The notes under the pieces: generated by a model | What the model was told of the DNA's origin: nothing | Databases searched by the model: none | Seen by the model: the letters and a program-made list of their open reading frames with translations, nothing else | Origin: Eriocheir sinensis | Taxonomy: Eukaryota; Arthropoda; Malacostraca; Decapoda; Varunidae | Assembly: GCF_024679095.1 (NCBI RefSeq) | Contig: NC_066576.1 | Span: 8,350,002-8,414,001 of the forward strand | DNA length: 64,000 nucleotides | Direction: 5' to 3' | Shown here: positions 1-11,225 of the stretch, piece after piece | How positions within the stretch are numbered: position 1 is the first letter of the stretch | Layout of the letters: each line of letters opens with the position of its first letter | Program-made: the position numbers and the translations under genes

Positions 1-28
1 CGAACTTATTTCTCATTGCCTTGATGTG

Positions 29-80
<52 letters not shown>

Positions 81-135
81 AACGTTCAAGACACACTTTA
101 AAATTTATCGAACTTATTTCTCATTGCCTTGATGT

Positions 136-214
<79 letters not shown>

Positions 215-282
215 ATTCCCCTCACAGAAACGTTCAAGATACACTTTAAAATTTATCGAACTTATATCTCTTTCCCTTGATG

Positions 283-341
<59 letters not shown>

Positions 342-371
342 CACCTGAACTCCCTCCTTTTCCCTCCCTTC

Positions 372-458
<87 letters not shown>
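1..458. repeat. GA/CT arrays in a 115-bp tandem repeat
   Basis: GA arrays at 30-76, 140-212 and 288-338 are each preceded by the same sequence (CATTGCCTTGATGTGAACAG), so the larger unit is itself repeated three times. A CT array of 80 bases follows at 376-456. Confidence 0.9.
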
Positions 459-1131
459 ATTTTATCTCTTTTGTAACTATCTCCCTTTTTTTTCCTTCTC
501 TCTCTTTCCTTTTCTCTACGTCTTCTATTCTTTCACTTTTCTCTCTCTACCTCTCTCCCTCTCTCTCCTTCCCTTCTCTCTCCTTTTCTCCTTCCTCCTT
601 TCCCTCTTTTTCTTTCCCTCCCCTTTCTCTTTTGCCTTCTTTCCTTAACTTTCCCATTCTTTCCCTTCTCTCTCTCTACCTCCCTCCCTTCCTCCCTATC
701 TCTCCTCCCTCCTTTCTTCCTTCTTTCCTCGCATTATTTCCCATTTCTCATTCCTCTCATTTCCCTCCTCTCTCTTCCAAATTTCTCTCCTCTCTCTCCC
801 CCTTCTTCCCTCTTCCCTCCCACACTTTCCTCCTCCCTCCCCTCCTCTCCCATCCACCCACTCTTCCCTCCACCCACCCCTCTTCCCCCTCCCACTCTTC
901 CCCCCTTCCCCTTCCCCTCTACACTTTCCTCCCTCCTTCTTCCCCTCCCACCCACACTTCCCTCCTTCCTTATTCCTGTCACTCTCCCCTTTTCTTCCTT
1001 TCTCCTTCCCTCCCTCAATCCCCCCCTCCCTCCCCCTTCCCTACCACACTTCCCTTCTCCCCACCTATACTTCGTTCCTCCCTTCCCTTTCCACCTACAC
1101 TCCCCTCCCACTCTTCTCCCCCGTTAACTCG
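459..1131. repeat. CT-rich low-complexity tract
   Basis: Almost pure pyrimidine on the plus strand. A 176-codon frame through it is Ser/Pro/Leu-only and not considered coding. A CA array follows at 1259-1314. Confidence 0.85.
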
Positions 1132-1257
1132 GTCCTATCGCCCCCTAAAAGTACTCCCCTGAGGGTCCACGCCCCCGGACCGGCCTTGTAGGGGTCCACT
1201 GAACGGCCCTTGGAAGACAAATCGTGGAGGGTCGTGGAGAGTTAAGTTTTTTTCTAC

Positions 1258-1317
<60 letters not shown>

Positions 1318-1431
1318 CGTACTTGTTGCTGGTGTTCCCAAGACGCTTCAGTTGAGCTTCGTTGTCCTCTTCCGTCCCTACGTTAGCTTCGTTATAAGCA
1401 CGAGAGACAAACAAGGCCGCCTGTGACACGT

Positions 1432-1855
1432 AACTTTTTTTTTTTTTTTTACAACAAAGGAGACAGCTCAAGGGCACAAAAATAAAGGAAACAATAATAA
1501 ATAAAAAAAAGCCCGCTACTCGCTGCTCCTAAAAAGTATCCAAAGAGGTGGCCGAAAGAGAGGCCAATTTCGGAAGGTGTTCAAGTCGTAGGCAGGAGGA
1601 AATACAGATGAAGGAAGATTGTTCCAGAGTTTACCAGCGTGAGGGATGAAAGACTGAAGATTCTGGTTAACTCTTGCATAAGGGGTTTGGACAGTATAGG
1701 GATGAGCATGAGTAGAAAGTCGTGTGCAGCGGGGCCGCGGGAGAGGGGGAGACATGCAGTTAGCAAATTCAGAAGAGCAGTCAGCGTGAAAATAGCGATA
1801 GAAGATAGAGAGGCAACACGCTTTACCTTCCCCAGATCAGTTGTCATGTCTGAGT
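1432..1855 (-). mobile_element. Poly(A)-tailed LINE 3' fragment (family A)
   Basis: Read from the minus strand: the C-terminus of an RT ORF (HAGKLWNNLPSSVFPPAYDL), a 3' UTR with GGAGCAGCGAGTAGCGGGC, then CTTTGTTGTAAAAAAA. The frame is broken relative to the 31 kb copy. Confidence 0.8.
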
Positions 1856-2406
1856 TGACGGAAGCATCGCAGGTCCTTCGCTGTACTCTCCATCTTTACT
1901 TACAGAATATTCATTAACGAAGCGAGGGGTTTTATCTGATAACATGAAAAAATAGCTTTATCTTGCCCAAATATTTACAAGTCACATTATATGACATGTC
2001 TTTGATACCTTATTGCATTGCTTGGCAGTTGATGTCAGATTATCTTTGCTAAGTGGCGTTGACATATAGATAGGTCACTCCTCCGACCCGGGAAGTTAAG
2101 AGTAAATTAGATTTATATTGGTGAGTAGCGAGCTTTTTTTCACATTTCTATCTTTTTTTATGCCCTTGAACTGACTCTGCTGTAAAAAAGAAAGCATGAA
2201 AACAGTAACATAAATAAAAAAAACTATTATTATTATTAACTGATTTGTGGCTCCCATCTTGTCATAGTTTATTTATTTCTTTGTTTGTTTGTTTTTAATG
2301 TAAAGATGGCAGCTGAAATGAGGAGAAGGTAGAAAATAAAACTGTCGCTGCTCCTGTAAAAAGTTGATTAAAAAAAACTACCAGAGTGCAGAAGGAAGGA
2401 ACTATA

Positions 2407-2712
2407 ACCTAACCTAACCTAACCTAACCTAACCTAACCTGAAGGGACTATTACACTGGGCATATTTTCTTCAGTCAAACCACGATTCCCGCTAGCGTGG
2501 TTCTCAATTGTTTCTTGTTATTGCTGATGATGATGATGGTGAGTAATACCGTCGTCCTTCAGTGAAATCTACCGTAGCTTTGGAAGATCGTGGACACGTC
2601 AGAAAACCACGGAAATAGGAGAACCACGCCAGCGGAAATCGTGGTTTGACTGAAGATCCACGGAAAATTTGCCCAGTGTAATAGTCCCTTAACCTAACCT
2701 AACCTAACCATA
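2407..2712. repeat. Short AACCT tracts flanking MITE M1
   Basis: Six to seven AACCT units before (2407-2440) and three to four after (2690-2710) the MITE. Similar tract at 28001-28026. Confidence 0.8.
2442..2690. mobile_element. Foldback MITE M1 with about 70-base inverted ends
   Basis: Both ends carry GATCTTCAGTCAAACCACGA-like sequence in inverted orientation with AATAGTCCC/GGGACTATT at the tips. No ORF. It is flanked on both sides by AACCT repeats. Confidence 0.8.
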
Positions 2713-2839
2713 ACTGAAGCACCTCCAACGAGAAGCGAACAGGCGGACGGCAGGAGGAGGAGAAGGAGGTGAAAGAATTGATGCATAAGAGGATAAGGGA
2801 GAAAAGGAATAAAAAGAAGACAAACGGATGGAAATAGGA

Positions 2840-2900
<61 letters not shown>

Positions 2901-3299
2901 CACCCCTTGCCTCCTTCCGCTCCTCCTAATCCTCCTCCTCTTCCCACTCCTTCTCATCCTCTTCCTCCCACTCCTTCTCCTCCTCCTCCTCCTCCTCCTT
3001 CTTCCGGTCACCTTATACCTCCGTCATAAACATTTTACGAGCAAATTCAAGTTGCCATATTTTTTTCATCCTCTTCGATCACGCTGACCTTTTTTTATGC
3101 TTTTCTCTCTCTTCCTCTTTTGCATCCTCCTCCTCACCCTCCTCCATCTCTCCTCCTCCTCCTCTTTAACTGACTCCACTCCGTCTGATGAGGTTCGGTT
3201 CTCTTTTTTTTATCGCCCTTCAAGTATCTCCAGTTCCGCCTCGTCCTCAGCCAATCGTCCCTCACCTTGTTAACTCATTCTCGCTTCTAACGGGGTCTT

Positions 3300-4620
3300 C
3301 TTTGGGCTTCCTATGAGATTTTAGGTTGGTATCACGAGACACTTGCGTTCCTCACATCAGCTCTTTCTAAAGGTCAAAGAGGGGGTCAGTCGGGTTCTAG
3401 TGAGTGTTTCTTCAGGTTCACGATACAGAGGAAGGGTCAAACTACCACCAGGGTCAGAAAACTACCCCTGGAGATGCCCACAACTCCTACGAAAGCCTTG
3501 TCAAATATGTGTTTCTTAAATTCATGGTACAGAGGAAGGGTCAAACTACCACCAGGGTCATAAAACTACCCCTGGAGATGCCCACAACTCCTACGAAAGC
3601 CTTGTCAAATATGTGTTTCTTAAATTCATGGTACAGAGGAAGGGTCAAACTATCACCAGGGTCAGAAAACTACCCCTGGAGATGCCCACAACTCCTACGA
3701 AAGCCTTGTCAAATGTGTGTTTCTTAAATTCGTGGTACAGAGGAAGGGTCAAACTATCACCAGGATCACAAAACTCCCGCATACTATACACCTACGAAAG
3801 CCCTGTCAAATGTGTGTGTTTTGGCGCCGATATGTTTGAGAATATAACCCTAGTTTTATTTTTCGAGCCAACCAAGTTATTTTAGATTCATGGTACAGAA
3901 AAAAGGTCAAACTACCACCAGGATCACAAAACTACCCCCATGCTATACAACTACGAAAGCCCTGTCAACTATGTGTGTTTGGGCGCCTACCAAGTTATTT
4001 TCTAAGCTAAGTCGCCCTCGAGCGAGTCCAATGGGGTCGTATTATAAGTTATTTCGTCGTCCAAAAACACCTATTTGACAAGGCTTTCATAGGAGTTGTG
4101 GGCATTTCCAGGAGTAGTTTTATGACCCTGGTGGTAGTTTGGCCCTTCCTCTGTACCGTGAACCTAAAGAAACACTCATTACAGCCTGATTGACCCCATC
4201 TTTGACCTTTAGTATTAGCTGATGTGAGAAGCGAAAGTGTTTTGTAATACCCCAAGTGTTCGAATCAGAGCTCGAGTCGGAACGCATCTCATCCGTAATG
4301 GTTCGAAGATTCAGATTCGCTTCAGCCTCAGAAAACACACAAGCACACACGCCGCAGCCTTCTCCCTGTGCAGACCAAGGGTTGGGATTTTCAGACGCAT
4401 CCACATCTCCTGTCATCTATTCCCAAAGGCTAAAATGGAGTTTAATAAGGTTTTCATTGGTGTTTTTCACGTTTAAGGTACAGAAGAGGGGTCAAACTAC
4501 CACCAGGGTCATAAATGTACCTCTGGAAGTGCCCAATACCCCTTCAAAAGCCCTGTCAAATGTGAGTGTGTGAGCGGCGAAGCGTTTGAGAATATGGTTC
4601 CAAGACTCTCCAGCCCACAC
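3300..4620 (+). repeat. Copies of the 105-bp satellite element, both orientations
   Basis: Four near-tandem units at 3395-3780 in plus orientation, a further unit at 3885-3975, an inverted unit with its flank at 4075-4250 and a plus unit at 4440-4620. Shared ends: GTCAAAGAGGGGGTCAGTCG on one side, TTTGAGAATATG on the other. Confidence 0.85.
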
Positions 4621-4811
4621 ACACGTCATCATTCTCGGCAGGTAAGCGACTTTGGTCCATATTCTTTAACGTATTGGGCTTCCATGACAACTATTTTTCA
4701 AGGCCACAGAGAAAAGTAACCGGGTTGTTGTTGTTTTGGGGGGGGTTCCATTCGTCGTGCAGAAGCCGTGTAAAACTGATTGATTACATAAGAACATAAG
4801 AACGTAAGGAG

Positions 4812-5035
4812 GAGAGAGCCCAGGTTCGATTCCCGGGCGGAGTGGAAAAACTTGGGCGGCTTTTCCGATACCCTACGCCCCTGTCCACCCAGCAGTGAAT
4901 GGGTACCATATATTAATCGAGGGTTGTGTCCCGTCTCCTGGGGTCTGTTCCCTTCTCCTATAATTCCTTCCCCCTCCTGTCTCTCTCCGGTATATGACCA
5001 CAGATGTTGCGCCGGCTAAATGAAACTTTCCTTTC
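4812..5035 (+). mobile_element. tRNA-Val-derived SINE copy
   Basis: Starts within the tRNA-like head at GAGAGAGCCCAGGTTCGATT and runs through the conserved body to GATGTTGCGCCGGCTAAATG. Head truncated. Confidence 0.8.
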
Positions 5036-5334
5036 TCTCGAATATAACCACCGTCAGTTAGTAATGGTTAGCACGTAGCTACAAGGACACTGCTGTACGT
5101 GGCCATTGTGTCTATTCCCAACCAACAGGTAAATTTGATTCACTTCCCTCCCCAGCACACTCGGCTCCCCCGTCCCCCCAGTAACCATGTTATAACCCTG
5201 AAAGCTGCCCTGCGCATTACGATCCAGATCCAGATGCCACTCAAGCTTATGCAAGGTGTGGATTGTAGAGAATTCCGTGGTTTGAATATTATTACAAGTA
5301 TTCGAATTCTGTTCATGGGTTAATTGAGGTTAGT

Positions 5335-5600
5335 GATTCACTCCAGTCTCGGGGATGCAAACACGCACTCGAGAACCATGACCACTAAATTTTTCATTAA
5401 CATTGTTGTACAGGAAGGGAACAAGCTCTCACCTTCACTGGTTTGGTGTAACACAATTGGTTAATTTAAAACCAAACCTGGTGACACAGATTCTTCCATC
5501 ATGATATTTGCTAATGTAGAGATGCAATGTCTTGATGGCCGAGTCTTTTGATTGGGATTAAGTACAGACTACCTTGTCTGGACCACAGGATCTGTGTTGC
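5335..5600 (+). mobile_element. Degenerate 3' tail of the CR1/jockey-like LINE
   Basis: Matches by eye the 46.7-46.91 kb tail: GAACAAGCTCTCACC, TGGTTTGGTGTAACACAATTG and CTTGTCTGGACCACAGGATCTGTG correspond to the same motifs in the same order, with many substitutions. Confidence 0.55.
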
Positions 5601-5630
5601 CTAAACATTCAATGTAAATCACATGATAGA

Positions 5631-5964
5631 TTAACCCCTTCAACACAAGGACGCATATACTGCATCTTGCGTGCCCCGTACCATATCCGAGGACACGCAT
5701 ACCACGACCTGGCTCGCTTTTGCCAATATACGAGGTATTTTATCTCTATATTTATGCTTACATCTCTAAATTATCAATTAATCTATGTTTCTTTATGTCC
5801 ACCATTTAATTCTGCACATTTTCATGCATAATACATGATGATTGTGTCGAGTTTATGGCTGAAAACTTGTTATATTCAATAGCGACATTTGAAATTTGGC
5901 GCGCGCGGCGATCTCGGATACGACACGGGGCGCTGTTTTGACCCGGCCGTAACGAAGGGGTTAA
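5631..5964. mobile_element. TTAA MITE with CCCCTTC termini
   Basis: Begins TTAACCCCTTCAACAC and ends GTAACGAAGGGGTTAA. The inner ends share a further degenerate inverted match (GCCCCGT...TATCCGAG). TTAA target sites and CCC termini fit piggyBac-like nonautonomous elements; no coding sequence. Confidence 0.65.
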
Positions 5965-6088
5965 AGCAAAATAGTTGGTTCGCAAAGGATGTTGCATAAT
6001 AGGAAAAATGCATCCATTTTTATCCTCTTTATTAGAAAATAAGACTGACTACAGCGACCAAACTTTAACTCAGCATGGGTATTAGGAT

Positions 6089-6137
<49 letters not shown>

Positions 6138-6139
6138 TA

Positions 6140-8136
6140 GATTGTACAAAAATACTATACACAAGTGGATTCATCAGAGAGATTTCACAGTGGTGTCATG
6201 GAGAGTGTTTCCAGTTCTCAAAGCATGTGAGAAATTGATCTATTCAGAATAATAAATCTCAGAATTCTGCCCAGGATTCAAACCAGGGCCCCCGAGGCAA
6301 GAGAAGGACACACTAGCATCAAGCCAAAGGGATCTCCTTGGCTCAAGGCCTTTTGGAGTCTATGTGTGACTTGGGCCTTTAAAGTGAAACAAAGTCGGTG
6401 TTCATAAGTGCAAAGTATTGCTCAGTAGAGACCAAAAGATAAATTATTTAATTGCAAATATTAAAGGAATAAATAACTGGCCCCGGGACAGATGAAGCAG
6501 AAAGTGTGATATGACTAATGTAAAGTCTAGCTGGGAGGGAGGGAAGGCGACGGCTGAGTGGTTAGTGTGCCCAAGCTGCGTCCAGGACATGGGTTCAAGT
6601 CCTGTCCGCCGCCACAGCTGGGATTTTTGTCACTGCCGAGTGGCCTAAGACTACCCACATGCTGTCCTGAAGACCACTGGGTTGATCCAGACCCTAGATT
6701 CTCTCTCTAAAAAAGAGGCTCAGAGGTGTGCTCTGAGCCAAACAAGATGGAGCCAATATAAACATTTGCCTGCGCCACAACAGTCTGGGAGCGACCATCA
6801 GGCCCCACCAAGTAAACCTACCAGCGCCATAGACCAAAATTATTAAAAAAAATTAATAAATAAAAAAATGGCCTAAGATGAAGATAAAGACCCCAAAGGC
6901 TGAAAGTCACAGAGTACCCTTTGACTTGAAGCTAGTGAGTATGCCTCATGTCTTGGGGGCCTGGCTTTGAATCCAGGGCAGGTTGTTGGGTGGAAGTATT
7001 TATCCCACGCAGATCGATTTCTCATGTACTTCAGTTCAGGCAGTTCCCCTCCATGAAACAGTTTAATATCCAGCTGTATCTGCCCCCAAACATTTGTGGT
7101 TTTCACTTTCACAGATATCTGAAGTTCCATAAAGAAAGGGAGTGGTCTAGGAGTGTTTTTAAGGGAGGTAGCAAATATGCATGGAAATATAACATTTGCA
7201 AGGGGGGTCTGTTAATTCACCCTATGAATGTTAAGGGACAACTATACATTTCTTTAACTCCATGCTCACAAGTCTTCCCTTCATCACAGAGGAACTATAT
7301 AACATGCAAAACTCAAATCCCGCATGCTGCAAACAGTCACACACACTTACACACATACTATTAATACTCAGGTAAACCATAATTCACTTCACAAAATCTT
7401 GGTCTTTAATAGTTTAATGTCACTAACGGCCTCGGAACACACTGTAAAGGATGACTAGCTCCTGCAACAGTCACTTGAAGGATGCCGCAGCCCAGTGATA
7501 AGTGTACTGTACCCTAGTGACTTTGTTTTCTGATATCAAAGCAATAGATAAAATGGCTCACCTTTGCTCTTCGGATACACTGTTATTTTTTCCAGAGGTT
7601 CGTTTCCTTTCAAGTCATTCTTTTCGGTCCAAACAGGAAGTTCTTGAAACTGTTTGGCACAACACGTTAAAACAACAGCACTAAGAGTTAAGGTTTATCC
7701 ATTTTCTACTTTCGTGTTCTCGTGAAGATTTTGTCATTCACTGTTTCTTGCTGAACTCTGTACATTTCTATTTTTCCTGAATTCCTTTACCGGAAGTCAG
7801 GCTTAAGTTACTCTTGCATCAACCTGCTACTTACGAGCTTATTTTCAGGCTTCTTTATCTAGCAGAAGTTCATTGCTTCAAACAGGTCACTGAGATCACC
7901 TTCCTCCTCAGTGTATCTGTTACAAACACTGTGATGTCATTTCACCTTCTCACATGTTGATGACGATATCCCTCACAGTACTCCACTTCCTGCTGCCAAC
8001 ATATTCAAATTTGCACTTTCTTCTCCATTTGCTTGCCTTGCATTTTCCTAACTTTTCACCACACTCCTTCCTCTCTCTCCTCCACATCTTCCTCACCCTC
8101 TTCCTCCTCCTCCTCCCTCCCCTCGTCCTCTATTCC
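6140..8136. other. Intergenic sequence downstream of SGF29
   Basis: A CA array at 6090-6133 and SINE pieces; from 7010 to 8136 no element or exon recognised. SGF29 3' UTR must lie below 8137, but I see no clear AATAAA on the minus strand. Confidence 0.55.
6541..6860 (+). mobile_element. tRNA-derived SINE (second family)
   Basis: Head GGCGACGGCTGAGTGGTTAG, B box GGGTTCAAGTCC, the shared ACCCACATGCTGTCCTGAAG body and an AAT/A-rich tail. Confidence 0.8.
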
Positions 8137-11100
8137 TCACTTCTTCTTGCTGACGTCTTTTATCTGGATGACGTAGCGCTGGGCCACCATGAGGGGGGGC
8201 GAGTACCCGTCAGCGTAGGTTGGGTCCTCAAAGAGCACCTCATACTCCTCGGTGGCCAGCGTGGGCAGCCTGTTGATGACGGCCTTGTAGAAACAGGTGG
8301 TTTGGGGGTACAGCGCCATCACTGGGGAAGAAAATGGGAAAGTTATGTAGCAAATGATATTTATTCCTGTACTGGTCACTTTTACTCCTTTCAGGCAAAA
8401 GTGGTTCAACTACAGATGACAGGAGGCACCTAAAAAAAACAGTGTGAGAAGGTACAACAGCACTGCCTGGGACCAATATAAAAAGGTAAGGAATAAATAT
8501 TTGGGAAAAGTAAAAGAGTAAGGAAATTCTGAAGAGGGCATTGTAAGCATTTGATGTTGGAGAGGGAGAATCTCACCTTGGGCTTCATATCTCTCATTGC
8601 AGTGTACACCCCCACCAAGATGTGTGAATTACAGGAGAAAGACAGCTTCTATGCCGCCAAGCTAAACTCTACGGTTGAATTATTGTGCCCCCAATATGAC
8701 ACTCATTATCTTGAGGGACTTCAATGCCCAAGACTACCAGGCCCCTCCCTCACACTTCACAGCACTCTCAGTCCCGGAGTAAAGGCCACTCATCAGGTCA
8801 ACAATCCCACAGATGGATGGGGACATGATGATGAAAATAATAACCACATTGATTAGACCAAGGCTGGAGTATGCATCAGTTGTTTGGTCACCACACAGGA
8901 AAAAGGACATAAGGAAACTCGAAAGGATCAAAAGGATTGCAACCAAGATGGTACCAGTACTATCAAACCTGTCATGGAGACTAAGATTGGACGAACCGGG
9001 CCAACCAACACTCAAAGAAAGAAGAGAGAGAGGGGACCTGATAGTGTTGTACAGGAATACAAGTGGAATGGACGTGTTGGATAGAAATGATTTCATCGAG
9101 ACAGAAGGGGGAGGCAACTAAGAGGACAGCAAGAAATTGAGAAAGAGGACTTTTTTGAAAAACATTAAGGAGCACAGTTTTCCTCACAGGAGTGTGGATA
9201 CATGGAAAAGACTAAGCTATGACATTGTTGAAGCAAGCAGTGTCCATAAAATGAAGGAAAAGTTGGACAAATTTAGATCGGGAGACAGATCTGTCCCAGC
9301 TTAAGCTCAGGCCCTGTATACTACAAATAGGTAAATACACACACACACACACACACACACACACCGATTGATCCTTTGGGGTAGAGTGCCTCTGGGTTCA
9401 CCTCCGGGTTGGCCCTCATCAGCGGCAGCGGGTACACACGCCGGCGGCTCAGTGTGTGGCGTTCCTTCTGCTCCTCGTCAATGTCATCCACCTCGTACTT
9501 GTTGGTGGTCTGGTTGTAGCTGACCACCTCCGCCAGGATCCAGTTGTCCTCGCCCTCACTGCCCCGCACCAGGCACGCCACCATGTCATTCACCTGTGGC
9601 AGAGGTGAGTGGTGAGGGTGTGCAGGCAGGGGAGGAGGGAAGACAAGAGAAAATAGAAGAGGGAAGTTTTGAAAAAAGATCAACAAAATCCAAGATCAGT
9701 GACACTGATGCTGCCAATGGATGCTCCAAAATGTTCCATAACTCTGCTTATTACTCCGTCCATACAAGTGATGAGAAGTGTTGGGACAAGGACACAGCCC
9801 TGCTTCACTCGGTATTCACTACAAAGAAGCCTGATATGCCCCACCCACCCCCCAGACATTTCATGGGACTTTCAGTCCCAGAGTAGTGGCCAGAAAATAG
9901 CCAGACAACCCTTGCAGGAATCTTACTCACACCTTGAGATCAACAGAAGCTGCAAGCATCTCGTCAAAACTCACATCGGCGCTTTACTAATAAGTGAAGC
10001 ACAAGAATACACTCCATTGTCGACTTACGTGCGAAACTGGGCTAATCAAGTTTCTGCAGTTCCAGCAGTCAGCTGCATATATACATTTGCATTTGACGGG
10101 CAAGCACCTTGCCTGGCACACTAAGCAGTGTAATACTACAGTAGTTGTTTTGCAGCCCTGCCAGTCACCTTCCCTTCCCAAACAGGAACAACCAGTATCC
10201 TTTTCCTGTCAGGAGGAATGATACCAGATTGCAGTGAAGCAACTCAGGAACTCATAAATGTACACATACACAATGCTACACTGGCAGAGAGACCAGAAGA
10301 AAACAACTGTACCATCTAATCATGCATACATCCACTATCATTCAGTAGTGCAGCACATCTGATAATCCAACATGAGGCTGGTCCACTGCAAACCCAAACT
10401 GACGCGCTCTTACTGCAGTTCTAAATTCCAATACAAATTTCATGTGTACAAGTGACTATATGTGTGGTTTTGCTCCTTCACTGTCTGTCTCAACATGATA
10501 TTTCCCTTACTAGTCTTACATAATTTAAACATCTAGACTTACCAGGACCTTGTACCAACCATCTTTGCTTTTAATACCAATTCTCTTTTGTTTCAGATGC
10601 TCTTTTGTTCCCAGCATGGAATCATCAGTCAATGGGAGTATGTTCTGCAGGGTGCACTGCCCTTCATACTCTGATGCCATCCCGACAGGTCCCTCCAAAC
10701 AAGTCTCCATGCAGACCATCTTTCCAAGTAACTCGTGACAAGATCCATCAACTTGCTAGGCTTTGTGGGCATCCCCTTGGTCTCGGGTTGCCTAGCGGGT
10801 GGGTAAGCTTGGAGGGAACCCGCTACCCGCGTCCGCTATGGCCACTCGTATTAGATAACGTGTTTGTTCTTGCCGCTGACCTGTTAGGCAACCCGCTACC
10901 CTCTACCCTCCCGGCAAACCGCATGCAGTGTGGCCGCACCCTTACAGACACTACCCTGTTGACTCTTGGGTACCATGTCACATGCCCATATAGCTTAAGT
11001 TAGTGTCAATGGACTATACAGATAATAATAGGCCTCTCAGTTCACTCCCAGAGTAATTATCAACTTGACGAAAAGTAATTCCAGCTAGACAATTATTATC

Positions 11101-11157
11101 AAAGACATCATTTGCCTCTTAAGTGCCTGGGTCAATAAAAAGAAACCACAAAATTCA

Positions 11158-11225
<68 letters not shown>

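Larger units (their letters stand above)
1860..3300. other. Intergenic sequence with repeats, no gene
   Basis: Apart from MITE M1, AACCT tracts, a LINE tail and a GA array at 2844-2898 (followed by CTC-rich sequence), nothing recognisable. Confidence 0.6.
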
